The notes beneath the pieces were generated by a model. The model did no database searches. It was not told where the DNA came from and saw nothing but the letters and a program-made list of their open reading frames with translations. DNA of 64,000 nucleotides from Maridesulfovibrio ferrireducens (GTDB lineage: Bacteria; Desulfobacterota; Desulfovibrionia; Desulfovibrionales; Desulfovibrionaceae), in assembly GCF_900101105.1 (NCBI RefSeq), contig NZ_FNGA01000002.1, positions 124,001 to 188,000 on the forward strand, read 5' to 3'. Positions 18,498 through 27,480 of this stretch are shown piece by piece (positions within the stretch are counted from its first letter, which is position 1; every line of letters starts with the position of its first letter). The position numbers and the translations under genes are program-made.

Positions 18498-18529
18498 ATC
18501 CTCCGTACACCATCAGATGTACGGAGGAT
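18498..18529 (-). terminator. Terminator of the complex I operon
   Basis: The arms ATCCTCCGTACA (18498-18509) and TGTACGGAGGAT (18518-18529) are followed on the minus strand by TTTCTTTT. It sits 27 bases past the nuoN stop. Confidence 0.85.
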
Positions 18530-18555
18530 AATAATCCAATTCAATCACTTGCCTT

Positions 18556-19980
18556 TTATGGCAGGAGTGATCCTCCGGCGCTTAAAGCTAAATCAAAGAC
18601 ACCTGAAGGCATAAGTCCTAAAGCCAGTACCAGCACGGAAAGCAGACCTGCGCCTACAAGACTGAATGGTGAGGTATCAGGCAACGGAACATCATCCTCG
18701 GCATCCTTGGTATAAGCATGGCGAACAAGACCTAAGTAGTAATAGATCGAAATCGCGGTGTTAAGACCCGCAATGATGATCAGCCAGTTGTAACCGTGAT
18801 TCCAACCTGCGGAGAAGAGGAACAGCTTACCCATAAACCCTGCCATCGGTGGCAAACCTACGAGAGCAAAAGCTCCGACCGCAAGCGCAAAGGCAAGAGC
18901 AGGAGCACGTTTGTGCAGCCCGTCCAAATCCTTAAGTTTCAGATTACGACCATCAACAGCTACTCTGCTGACTACCCAGAAACAAGTCAGGTTCATTGCT
19001 ACATATGCCAAAGCATAAAAGCTTGCGGCAGCCAGACCTTCGGGAGTTCCTGAAACCAGACCGATCATAATGTAACCGGCATGAGCGACAGACGAATAAC
19101 CGAGAATCCTTTTTACGTCGGTCTGCACCAGCGCGGCAAGGTTACCGAATGTCATGGACAGCGCGCCAAGCACTGCCAGCATGGTTGTTATATCGTAGCC
19201 GGGCTTAAACATTGTAGCCAGACGGATCAAAACAACAATTGCACCTAGCTTAGGCAGAGTTGCAACAAACGCTGCGGTTTCATTGCTTGCGCCCTCATAA
19301 ACATCAGGACACCAGAAATGAAACGGAAACAATGCGAGCTTGTAAAACATTCCGGCAAGGAACAACGCCATACCTGTGACAGCCATCGGAGAAGCTGCAA
19401 AGCTCCAATCCGCCTTGACCAATTCACTAAGGTAAGTGGTGTGCATTCCTGCCAAGATGTAAGAGAATCCATACAAAGCAAGGGCTGTAGCCACTGCTCC
19501 GAACAGAATGTATTTAATACCGGCTTCGGCAGCATCTTTACTCTTAGCCCGCACAGCAATAAGTGCGTAAAGGCTGTAAGAGGAAAGCTCCAAAGCGAGA
19601 TACATAGTAATAAGTTCTACTCCGGAAGATAAGAGCATAAGTCCCCATGCACTGAGCGCGAGGAACAGAAAGTAATCTACGGTCTTTTCTTTATCCAGAG
19701 TAGGCTGACGTGAAGCATTGAGAACCGTTATAAAAAACCCTATGGCAATGGCGGCCTTAAAAAACTGGGATAAATGGTCAACACGATATGAATCCCAGAA
19801 AACAAGACCTTGCGCTCCAACAGACACAACCGCAACCACCACGCCTAAAGCTGCAGCCATTGGAAGCCACGGCCCGACTTTAACACGCATCTTGGCGGTG
19901 CCTATGCTTTGAATAAAAAGCACGGCAATAACAAGAAACTGGTAGATTTCCGGTAAAATCAGATTCGGATTGAAAGTCAC
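18556..19980 (-). CDS. nuoN: Complex I subunit N (antiporter-like)
   Basis: The 474-residue membrane-arm proton-pumping subunit and last gene of the operon. The TM5 glutamate lies in MYLALELSSYSLYALIA. The channel lysine is in WCPDVYEGASNETAAFVATLPKLGA, and ALVQTDVKRILGYSSVAHAGYI is the conserved broken-helix region. The start is a GTG at 19980 with GGAGAG upstream. The spacing to nuoM is 18 bases. Length and order match NuoN at the inner end of the pump series. Confidence 0.93.
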   Translation of the reverse strand: MTFNPNLILPEIYQFLVIAVLFIQSIGTAKMRVKVGPWLPMAAALGVVVAVVSVGAQGLVFWDSYRVDHLSQFFKAAIAIGFFITVLNASRQPTLDKEKTVDYFLFLALSAWGLMLLSSGVELITMYLALELSSYSLYALIAVRAKSKDAAEAGIKYILFGAVATALALYGFSYILAGMHTTYLSELVKADWSFAASPMAVTGMALFLAGMFYKLALFPFHFWCPDVYEGASNETAAFVATLPKLGAIVVLIRLATMFKPGYDITTMLAVLGALSMTFGNLAALVQTDVKRILGYSSVAHAGYIMIGLVSGTPEGLAAASFYALAYVAMNLTCFWVVSRVAVDGRNLKLKDLDGLHKRAPALAFALAVGAFALVGLPPMAGFMGKLFLFSAGWNHGYNWLIIIAGLNTAISIYYYLGLVRHAYTKDAEDDVPLPDTSPFSLVGAGLLSVLVLALGLMPSGVFDLALSAGGSLLP

Positions 19981-19998
19981 TTCAGTCTCTCCAGTTGT

Positions 19999-21534
19999 TT
20001 ATTTGACTATGTTCTTGATGGAGTTCCAAGCCATTTCCAACGGTCTCTCATCTTCAATATTGACAGCCTGAGCCTTGGTATGGACATCATTCTGCAACTT
20101 AATAAGAGAGGCATCCATAACTCTGAATGTGAGTCCAGGAGCAAGGCCTATATAAAAGACAAACACAGCCGGAATCGCAAGATAAGTCCACTCACGCAGA
20201 TTTAAATCCTTCCAGCCTTTCCAGGTTGAAGGTCTGCCCCATGCAAGCTTGAGCGAAATACGAAGCATGTAAGCGGCGGCAATCATAGCACCGGGAACAA
20301 TCATAGCTCCGATCCATGGGCTCTTCTCAAAGGCTCCGATGAAAACCAACATTTCACCGACGAAACTGTTGGTTCCGGGGAAACCGAATGAAGACAGTGC
20401 GAACAGTCCCCAGAATCCCATATATGCAGGCATATATTTTCCAAGACCTAGGTTGTCGTAAATATCTCTACTGTGACTGCGTTCATAAATCGCCCCGATC
20501 ATCATAAAGAGACCACCGGTTACGATACCATGGTTAAGCATCTGGAAAAGCGCCCCTTCAAGCCCGCGAAGGTTGAAAAGGAAAATACCCAGAGTTACAA
20601 AACCCATATGACTCACAGAAGAGTAAGCAATAACTTTTTTAATATCATTTTGTCCCAGTGCAACCGCTCCGCCATAGATTATTGAAGCTATGGAAAACGC
20701 GATCATCATAGGAGCAAAATATTCACTCGCTGCCGGTGTTAACGGCAGATTGAATCTTAGGAAACCGTAAGTTCCCATTTTAAGCAGAACTGACGCCAGA
20801 ATAACTGAACCTGCTGTCGGAGCCTGAACGTGCGCGGCTGGTAACCATGTATGAAAAGGAAACATGGGAACCTTGATTGCGAATGCCAAGGCAAGAGCCA
20901 GAAAAGCCCAGAACTGGAAGCCGAATGAGAATGTTTTTTCCATCAGCTCTGGTATTGCAAATGTTCCGCCCACAACTCTGAATGCAACAATAGCAACCAG
21001 AAGCAGAGCACTACCTGCAAGTGTGTAAAGGAAGAACTTGAGAGAAGCATATTTCTTCTCCGGTCCGCCCCATACAGCGATGAGCAGATACATAGGTATC
21101 AGCATCGCTTCCCAGAACACATAGAATAAAACCAGATCAAGAGAGGTAAAGACTCCCACACAGGCCGCTGTCATAAACAACAGACAGAAGTGAAATTCTT
21201 TAACCCTTGTTTGTATATAGCTCCACGAACAGAGCACACATAAGGGAAGAACAGCGATGGTCAGTATAACCATAAGGAAACTGATGCCGTCCGTTCCTAA
21301 ATAATATTCAATATCCCATTGCTTCACCCACTGTATTCTTTCCACAAACTGAAACTCTGCCGAGCCTAGTTTAAAGTTAGTGAAAAGAGGGAAAGAAAGC
21401 ATGAGTTCTATGACTGACACAATCAGCGTATAAATCCGTACCGCAGAATCCCCCCGGAAGAAAAACAGTCCGAAGGCCGCCAAAAGCGGGAAGAATACGA
21501 GGCTGGTCAGAACCGGATAAGCTACTTCTTGCAT
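19999..21534 (-). CDS. nuoM: Complex I subunit M (antiporter-like)
   Basis: A 511-residue membrane-arm pumping subunit. Key features are the glutamate in VFWEAMLIPMYLLIAVWGG, the lysine in TAGSVILASVLLKMGTYGFLRF, AIKVPMFPFHTWLPAAHVQAPT before it, and ALGQNDIKKVIAYSSVSHMGFV. These are typical NuoM signatures. It starts at ATG 21534, with GGAGAG about seven bases upstream, and follows the NuoL-like gene by 15 bases. Confidence 0.95.
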   Translation of the reverse strand: MQEVAYPVLTSLVFFPLLAAFGLFFFRGDSAVRIYTLIVSVIELMLSFPLFTNFKLGSAEFQFVERIQWVKQWDIEYYLGTDGISFLMVILTIAVLPLCVLCSWSYIQTRVKEFHFCLLFMTAACVGVFTSLDLVLFYVFWEAMLIPMYLLIAVWGGPEKKYASLKFFLYTLAGSALLLVAIVAFRVVGGTFAIPELMEKTFSFGFQFWAFLALALAFAIKVPMFPFHTWLPAAHVQAPTAGSVILASVLLKMGTYGFLRFNLPLTPAASEYFAPMMIAFSIASIIYGGAVALGQNDIKKVIAYSSVSHMGFVTLGIFLFNLRGLEGALFQMLNHGIVTGGLFMMIGAIYERSHSRDIYDNLGLGKYMPAYMGFWGLFALSSFGFPGTNSFVGEMLVFIGAFEKSPWIGAMIVPGAMIAAAYMLRISLKLAWGRPSTWKGWKDLNLREWTYLAIPAVFVFYIGLAPGLTFRVMDASLIKLQNDVHTKAQAVNIEDERPLEMAWNSIKNIVK

Positions 21535-21549
21535 TTAGATCTCTCCAAT

Positions 21550-23322
21550 TTATCCAAAGTACCAGACAAGTCCGTAGATACACAGCGCGAAAAATACAGC
21601 CATACCAAGGTAATCCTGTATTCGTCCGGTTTGTATCTTAGCACCGGTCCTGCCGATATTTCTTACCGTGTAAGCAGTTCCATCCACAACCGTATCAATC
21701 CCTTTGCGGTCGAACCATGATGATCCGTCAGCGAAGTCCATAAGAGCTCTAAGTCCGATCACTCTGTAAACAGTGGTCCAGACTGAATCCACCCATGCGA
21801 CAGGACGACATACAACTTTAATTCCGGTATTTCCGATCCACCTGTAAAGCTTATCGAAATCTAGGTTTCTGCCATGATGAGGTACAATAACCTTTCTCAT
21901 GATCCAGAATCCTGCGCCTGTGAATGCAAGCAGCATTGCTGACTGCAACAAGTGCCATGGAGTGTAAGGAGTATATTCCACAGGGAATGGAAGCAGTGAA
22001 TAAAGCATCTGCGGATAAACACCCTGTGCGAAACAAAGTGTCGCTGCAATTGCCATGGCTACGTACATATTCTTAGGAATCGGATTAAGCTTAAGTTCTG
22101 TCTTTGCCGGCTTATGAAAGAAAGCAAAGTACGGCAACTTAATACCCACCGAAAGGAACGTACCGACCGCGGCAATTTCAAGCCCTATCGCAATTAATGT
22201 ATTATGAGACTCAGCCGCACCAGTGATGGTCATGGTTTTACTGATAAACCCATTGAAGAACGGCATTCCCGAAATGGAAACCGCCCCGACCATATAGAGT
22301 ATGACCAGCCATGGAAGCTTACCGACCAGACCGCCAAGCTTATCAAGATCTGCCGTTCCCACTGCGAAGAGGATTGTTCCGACACTCATGAAGAGCAGCC
22401 CTTTATAAAGGATATGTGCGTAAGCATGAGCGATAGCTCCGTTCAAACACAATGCAGTACCGATGCCGATACCGGCCACCATGTACCCGACCTGAGAGAC
22501 AATGTGATAGGATAAAATCCTGCGCGCATTGTTCTCCATGGACGCGTAAAGCACTCCGTAGACCGCCATAAATGTTCCGGCAATCGCGAGTACATATACA
22601 CCGGAGAACCCTCTTGCCAGTACATAAACTGCCGTTTTTGTTGTAAACGCACACATGAAAACCGCGCCCGGGATGGTAGCTTCAGGATAAGCATCCGGCA
22701 GCCACGCATGCAGAGGAACAACTGCGGCGTTTACACAAAATCCTATTAGAATCAGCCAGTCGTAATACTGAACTGCCGATGGATCGACAGGTAGAAACGC
22801 GAATGTACCGATTTCATGATATCTAAGCAGCAATCCGCCAAGCAGGAACAGCCCGCCGAGCATGTGGAACAGAAAATATCTGTAACCGGCTGCGCTTGAA
22901 GTTTTAGTGCGATGCAGCCAGATAAGGAATGTCGAGGCTACAGCCATCAGTTCCCAGAAGATAAAGAGAGTCAGATAATCTCCGGCAAATACACAACCGA
23001 ATGCTCCCGCGACATATAATGCCGCTGACGCATGATGCGCTTTATCTTTCAGATGAAAGGCATAAATCATACCTATCAAAGATTGGATGGCAAAAACATT
23101 CGCAAACACCAGTGAAAGCTTATCTACTCTGCCCAGAATAAGGGTGTTTCCAAGATAAGGAATAACCCCGAAACTACCCATTGTTGCGGTGAATACAACC
23201 GCAATAGCAATAATGGGCGGGACAAGAAGCAGCCATTTCCAGTGTTGTCCCCTGAAAAAAGGCAACGCCATAGCCAGAGCTATAAAGGCGACAGCCGGAT
23301 GAAGAAATCCGTTAATTTCCAT
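21550..23322 (-). CDS. NuoL-like / MrpD-like antiporter subunit with C-terminal lateral-helix region
   Basis: A 590-residue pumping subunit annotated in related bacteria as Na+/H+ antiporter subunit D, but occupying the NuoL place. It has FIFWELMAVASTFLIW (TM5 Glu), LHAWLPDAYPEATIPGAVFMCAFTTKTAVYVLA (channel Lys) and HAYAHILYKGLLFM (second Lys). After about residue 460 it continues with a long C-terminal part ending TGAKIQTGRIQDYL and a last helix, which resembles the NuoL end that carries the lateral helix and final TM. I start at ATG 23322 (GGAGG six bases upstream), giving an 11-base overlap with the preceding gene. It is likely the distal pump. Confidence 0.85.
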   Translation of the reverse strand: MEINGFLHPAVAFIALAMALPFFRGQHWKWLLLVPPIIAIAVVFTATMGSFGVIPYLGNTLILGRVDKLSLVFANVFAIQSLIGMIYAFHLKDKAHHASAALYVAGAFGCVFAGDYLTLFIFWELMAVASTFLIWLHRTKTSSAAGYRYFLFHMLGGLFLLGGLLLRYHEIGTFAFLPVDPSAVQYYDWLILIGFCVNAAVVPLHAWLPDAYPEATIPGAVFMCAFTTKTAVYVLARGFSGVYVLAIAGTFMAVYGVLYASMENNARRILSYHIVSQVGYMVAGIGIGTALCLNGAIAHAYAHILYKGLLFMSVGTILFAVGTADLDKLGGLVGKLPWLVILYMVGAVSISGMPFFNGFISKTMTITGAAESHNTLIAIGLEIAAVGTFLSVGIKLPYFAFFHKPAKTELKLNPIPKNMYVAMAIAATLCFAQGVYPQMLYSLLPFPVEYTPYTPWHLLQSAMLLAFTGAGFWIMRKVIVPHHGRNLDFDKLYRWIGNTGIKVVCRPVAWVDSVWTTVYRVIGLRALMDFADGSSWFDRKGIDTVVDGTAYTVRNIGRTGAKIQTGRIQDYLGMAVFFALCIYGLVWYFG

Positions 23323-23572
23323 CATCTTCCTCCGGTCCCACAAGGAAAGGTTGTACAATAACCTTCATCATAAAAACCATTCCCACTGAGACTACAAGGG
23401 CGAATAATGCCCAGAATCCAGTATATTTATCATAAACATACTCAGGATGGTGTGGATGAATGAAGACGTTCAATACCACTAATACAACAAGGAAAACAAT
23501 AAATGCCCATTTCCATGTTGTGAGATTCTTTGTGCGCTGGGTTTCAAACCAGTTTCCTAAACTGCTATTCAT
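23312..23572 (-). CDS. Small two-helix membrane protein of the complex I operon
   Basis: 86 residues with two clear membrane helices (about 21-39 and 53-76), a loop rich in His/Pro (FIHPHHPEYVYDKY) and an acidic end. It starts with a good AGGAG site and is sandwiched, with an 11-base overlap, between the extra antiporter-like subunit and the NuoL-like gene. I do not recognise a named family. It is similar in place and size to small hypothetical proteins that accompany extra MrpD-like subunits in complex I operons. A structural joint between two pump subunits is an inference. Confidence 0.75.
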   Translation of the reverse strand: MNSSLGNWFETQRTKNLTTWKWAFIVFLVVLVVLNVFIHPHHPEYVYDKYTGFWALFALVVSVGMVFMMKVIVQPFLVGPEEDDGN

Positions 23573-23584
23573 GCCTAACGCTCC

Positions 23585-25078
23585 TTAAAATTTTCCGAAG
23601 ACGTTAATAAACTGTAAAAACGTCTGGGGATAAAGGCCCAGCCAGACGGAGATCAATGCCGTAGTAAATAGCGGAATAACCATCGTGAGCGGAGCTTCAT
23701 TATACTGCTCGATATTCGCACCCTCAGCCGGAGCTTTAAAAAACGCTCTATATATAATAGGAGCGAAATATCCGGCATTCAGCAGAGTACTTGCTAAAAG
23801 TGCAATTAAAAGTCCCCATTCGCCAATAGTTACAGCCCCTTTGACCAGATACCATTTAGTTGCAAAACCACAGACGGGTGGAACCCCGATCATAGATAAT
23901 GACGCAATGGCAAATGCCCCGAAAGTCCACGGCATTCGTCGCCCAAGTCCATCCATTTTGCTGATCAGCCTAAGATTTGTTGCCACAAAAATTGCCCCTG
24001 CTCCAAAGAACAATGTGATCTTTGAAAAGGCATGATGGGCAATATGCATCAACCCACCCTGAACCGCTTCCGGCGTCAGCATTGAAACACCGATAATGAT
24101 GTATGAAAGCTGACTGACTGTTGAATATGCCAATCGAGCCTTAATATCATCTTTAGTTAGTGCAATAAGTGAAGCGGTAATAATGGTGAACGCTGCAAGA
24201 TATGCGGTAGGCATCCCAAGTCCCAGCTTGTCCATAAGATCCACACCGAACCCTGAAAGGATTACGCGTGAAACAGAGAACACACCGGCCTTAACAACTG
24301 CTACTGCGTGCAGCAGAGCTGATACGGGAGTCGGAGCAACCATCGCCGATGGTAACCAGTTATGCAGCGGCATCAGGGCAGCCTTTGCAAGACCGGCAAT
24401 ATAAAGAACATAAGTAATTGTTACGAGAGTCGGGTTTGCGTCCGCAGGAAAGATCCCCTGCTGAATATTCCCGATATTGAAATCAAGAGTTCCCGCCAGC
24501 ACATAGGTAAGAACCATTGCCGGAAGGAAAAACAGTTTTGATGTACCCATGAGGTAGATCATGTACTTTCTTGCCCCGCTGAAAGAAGCATCATCCTGAT
24601 GATGAGCTACAAGAGGGTAAGTGAATACTGAAATGACTTCATAGAAAAGGTACAATGTGAAAATATTAGCGGAAAAGGCAACACCGAGCGCTCCGAAAAT
24701 CGCAACGGCAAAACAGAAATAATATCTGGTCTGCGCGTGTTCATTAAGAGTTCTCATGTAACCGATGTTGTAACTGGTAGCGAATATCCACAGAAGTGAA
24801 GCTACCAGAGCAAAGACAAACGCCAGTCCGTCAGCGGCGAAAGAAACATTTATGCCCGGCATAATGGTGAAGAGCGTATATTCTCTTATTGTCCCTTCAA
24901 GAACTGCCGGCACCATGGATAAAACGGAAATAAATGCTAATACTCCGGCCCAAACTGAAACGGCTTCACGTCTATTTTCATTTTCACGAAACAGCCAGAT
25001 CAGGATCGGCGCAGCCATGGTAATTGCCAACGGAATGAGCATACGAGTACTGTTGATGAATTCATTGCTAACTGTCAT
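23585..25078 (-). CDS. Additional antiporter-like subunit (MrpD/NuoL-M type) of complex I
   Basis: A 497-residue fourth antiporter-like subunit. Conserved elements are LYLFYEVISVFTYPLVAHHQDD (TM5 Glu), LHNWLPSAMVAPTPVSALLHAVAVVKAGVFSVSRV (channel Lys), ALTKDDIKARLAYSTVSQLSYI and MHIAHHAFSKITLFFGAG (second Lys). All residues needed for proton transfer appear present. It has no long C-terminal tail, unlike the NuoL-like gene. Canonical complex I has three such subunits (L, M, N); this operon has four. It starts at ATG 25078, four bases after the nuoK stop. Confidence 0.88.
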   Translation of the reverse strand: MTVSNEFINSTRMLIPLAITMAAPILIWLFRENENRREAVSVWAGVLAFISVLSMVPAVLEGTIREYTLFTIMPGINVSFAADGLAFVFALVASLLWIFATSYNIGYMRTLNEHAQTRYYFCFAVAIFGALGVAFSANIFTLYLFYEVISVFTYPLVAHHQDDASFSGARKYMIYLMGTSKLFFLPAMVLTYVLAGTLDFNIGNIQQGIFPADANPTLVTITYVLYIAGLAKAALMPLHNWLPSAMVAPTPVSALLHAVAVVKAGVFSVSRVILSGFGVDLMDKLGLGMPTAYLAAFTIITASLIALTKDDIKARLAYSTVSQLSYIIIGVSMLTPEAVQGGLMHIAHHAFSKITLFFGAGAIFVATNLRLISKMDGLGRRMPWTFGAFAIASLSMIGVPPVCGFATKWYLVKGAVTIGEWGLLIALLASTLLNAGYFAPIIYRAFFKAPAEGANIEQYNEAPLTMVIPLFTTALISVWLGLYPQTFLQFINVFGKF

Positions 25079-25082
25079 ATGA

Positions 25083-25391
25083 TCAACCCTTCAGCCTTGA
25101 AACAACATCTGTTTCAGTACTTTTGAATCGTTTTGCAACGACCACAATAATTGCGAGCACTAATGTAGCCTCGGCAGCAGCCAGTCCCATGACAAAAAGA
25201 GTAGCTATCTGCCCTGTCGCACTATCGGCTGCGGTCAATTGCGATGCAGCTACAATGGAAAGGCCTGCTCCGTTGAGCATCAATTCCACTGAAATCAGCA
25301 TCCCTACCAAACTCTTGCGCCAGACAATTCCATAGAGGCCTATTGCCAGCAGTCCAAGAGCTACAAGCTGATACATCATGAGCGGACTCAT
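25083..25391 (-). CDS. nuoK: Complex I subunit K
   Basis: 102 residues, three membrane helices, normal NuoK length. The buried glutamates expected in TM2 and TM3 are visible in MLISVELMLNGAGLSIVAA and FVMGLAAAEATLVLAIIVVV. It belongs to the central proton path between NuoJ/A and the pump subunits. Its ATG overlaps the nuoJ stop by four bases, so the two are translationally coupled. Confidence 0.95.
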   Translation of the reverse strand: MSPLMMYQLVALGLLAIGLYGIVWRKSLVGMLISVELMLNGAGLSIVAASQLTAADSATGQIATLFVMGLAAAEATLVLAIIVVVAKRFKSTETDVVSRLKG

Positions 25392-25903
25392 TCAGCTGCC
25401 CTCCCTTTTTTTTCAAAAGCAAGCAGCACAGCTCCGGCCATTGCCGCCAGCAGAACCACTGAAATAAGTTCGAAGGCAAGTGAGTAATTATCAAGCAGAC
25501 CTTTACCTAATACAGCAAGAGGAACTTCTACCGGAAGGTTAATACTTTCCGGTTGATAATTAACGACAACCCAGCCGATTACGAAAGCCGGTGAAATAAA
25601 TGCCAGTGCAGAAAGCAAAGCTTTTCCGGGTCTGCGAGAGCCAGATTCAATCCCGTGTTCATCGGCTTTGCTGAGCATAATGGCAAAAAAGATTAGGACA
25701 CAGACAGCCCCCACATAGATAAGTATCTGCATGAAAGCCATAAACGGAGCGGCCATCAGCAGATACATTCCCGCTACACCGAGCAGAGAAGTAATAAGCC
25801 CGACCATAGCCCGAACCAGACTGTGCGCCCCGACCGCAAGACACCCTCCGCCGAGAACCAGCAGCGTGTACACAACGAAAGCGATTTTAGCCAACAGTTC
25901 CAT
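25388..25903 (-). CDS. nuoJ: Complex I subunit J
   Basis: 171 residues with about five membrane helices. The conserved segment MQILIYVGAVCVLIFFAIMLS is the TM3 region with the pi-bulge. I start at ATG 25903, two bases after the nuoI stop, with a GAGGGAAG ribosome site; a TTG six bases earlier is less likely. Slightly shorter than the average NuoJ but complete. Confidence 0.93.
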   Translation of the reverse strand: MELLAKIAFVVYTLLVLGGGCLAVGAHSLVRAMVGLITSLLGVAGMYLLMAAPFMAFMQILIYVGAVCVLIFFAIMLSKADEHGIESGSRRPGKALLSALAFISPAFVIGWVVVNYQPESINLPVEVPLAVLGKGLLDNYSLAFELISVVLLAAMAGAVLLAFEKKGRAAE

Positions 25904-25905
25904 AA

Positions 25906-26475
25906 TCAATCTTCCCTCGTTGAATTTTCAGGTTCCTTAGGAGGCGTCTTTGCCTGTGCTTGCGTGGCTAGACGAGCCAGAAGATCCATCTTGAAATCAT
26001 TGCGGTCAGTGGAAGCGAGATACACATTGCTGGAATATCTCAAAGATTTAACCGCGCAGTTTTCAACGCACGATCCACAAAGTGAACAAAGCGTAAAGTC
26101 ATAAATAAATTTAATCGGTTCCTTTGGAGCCTTTGGCTTCGTTACTTTTTCTCCACGAGCCTCGGCATCTTTCATGGCCTGAAGTTCTTCTTCTGTGGGC
26201 ACTGGAGCTTTAGCCTTAACAACTGTCAGACAATTACTAGGGCAAGCTGTCACACACATCATACATGCGATACACTTAGGAGTTCCGGGATCTTTTGGTT
26301 TACCCACCAGTTCCAACGGGCCTCTAAAGCCTTCAAGTTGCGATTTACTGACTGTTTCACGCGGATAATGCAGTGTAATCTGCTTATCCATAAAGTTCTT
26401 CCCCGTAATTCTGAGTCCAACAATAAGACTCCAAAGTCCGGAGACGTTTTCCCATATCTTTTTAATTGCGGTCAT
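25906..26475 (-). CDS. nuoI: Complex I subunit I (two 4Fe-4S clusters) with a charged insert
   Basis: 189 residues. The two cluster motifs are CIACMMCVTACPSNC and CSLCGSCVENCAV; the second lacks the usual proline after the last cysteine. They are separated by about 50 residues, roughly 20 more than in E. coli NuoI, by a Lys/Glu/Pro-rich insert (EEELQAMKDAEARGEK and TKPKAPKEP). NuoI passes electrons toward the N2 cluster of NuoB. The altered linker may match the missing NADH module, where another electron donor would dock. The start at 26475 is supported by a ribosome site (GTGGTGA) only moderately. Confidence 0.92.
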   Translation of the reverse strand: MTAIKKIWENVSGLWSLIVGLRITGKNFMDKQITLHYPRETVSKSQLEGFRGPLELVGKPKDPGTPKCIACMMCVTACPSNCLTVVKAKAPVPTEEELQAMKDAEARGEKVTKPKAPKEPIKFIYDFTLCSLCGSCVENCAVKSLRYSSNVYLASTDRNDFKMDLLARLATQAQAKTPPKEPENSTRED

Positions 26476-26491
26476 TATATCACCACCTGAT

Positions 26492-27463
26492 TCAAGAAAG
26501 CTTGGTTACAAAGGCAGTTATCAGCAAATTGAGCAATGCAAGAGGCATGAGCCACTTCCAGTTGATATTTAAAAGCTGATCAAAGCGAACCCTGGGGAAA
26601 GTCCAGCGCAGCCAGATCATTATCAAAAGGAGAACATATACTTTTGCAAGGAACCACCAGCTTCCGTCAAAGAAAGGCCCGTGCCATCCACCTAAGAAAA
26701 GAGCTACCGCAACCGAACAGACAACAATCATGTTGGCGTATTCAGCGAGGAAAAACAGTCCGAATCCCATGCCTGAATACTCAGTATGGAAACCTGCTGT
26801 CAGTTCACTTTCCGCTTCAGGAAGGTCAAATGGAGCGCGGTTTGTCTCTCCGAGAGCACTTACAAAATAAATAATAAATGCTAAAGGCTGCACCATTGCA
26901 TTCCACTGCCACGGCCAGCCGCCCTGCCCCTGTACAATTTCTGACAAATTTAGACTTCCGGTTTGGAAAGCTATTGCCAGAACAGCCAATAACAACGGAA
27001 TTTCATAAGCAACCGACTGAGCGACTGCTCTCGCTGCCCCGAGAACTCCGTATTTATTGTTAGACCCCCACCCTGCCAGACAGAGAGCCAAAACATTAAG
27101 GCCTGAAAATGCAAGAATCAAAAGCAAGCCCAGATTCATTTCCATTCCGGTAGCAACCGGACCGAAAGGAATTGGGACAAAAAGTAAGAGTGCTGGCAAA
27201 AAAGAAATAATCGGAGCCAGCCAGAAAAGGAATCCATCTGCATTTTTAGGAGTGAAAAGCTGTTTACCAATCAACTTAACGGCATCCGCAAGAGGCTGTA
27301 AAAGACCATGCGGGCCGACTTCAAAAGGTCCGGGCCTACGCTGAATGTGTCCTGCCACCTTTCGTTCAAGGTAAACCAGAACAAGTCCGTTCAGCCCTAC
27401 GAAAGCAGCAATCGCCACAAGAGCAATCAGTAATTTTACCAGTTCAACGGGTATTTGAGACAT
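26492..27463 (-). CDS. nuoH: Complex I subunit H
   Basis: 323 residues, eight membrane helices, the subunit that joins the quinone site to the membrane arm. Family motifs are VYLERKVAGHIQRRPGPFEVGPHGLLQPLADAVKL near the start, GWGSNNKYGVLGAARAVAQSVAYEIPL in the middle and ETNRAPFDLPEAESELTAGFHTEYSG in the quinone-chamber loop. All are complete. It is 17 bases downstream of nuoD. Confidence 0.97.
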   Translation of the reverse strand: MSQIPVELVKLLIALVAIAAFVGLNGLVLVYLERKVAGHIQRRPGPFEVGPHGLLQPLADAVKLIGKQLFTPKNADGFLFWLAPIISFLPALLLFVPIPFGPVATGMEMNLGLLLILAFSGLNVLALCLAGWGSNNKYGVLGAARAVAQSVAYEIPLLLAVLAIAFQTGSLNLSEIVQGQGGWPWQWNAMVQPLAFIIYFVSALGETNRAPFDLPEAESELTAGFHTEYSGMGFGLFFLAEYANMIVVCSVAVALFLGGWHGPFFDGSWWFLAKVYVLLLIMIWLRWTFPRVRFDQLLNINWKWLMPLALLNLLITAFVTKLS

Positions 27464-27480
27464 ATCGATATTTCCTCGCT

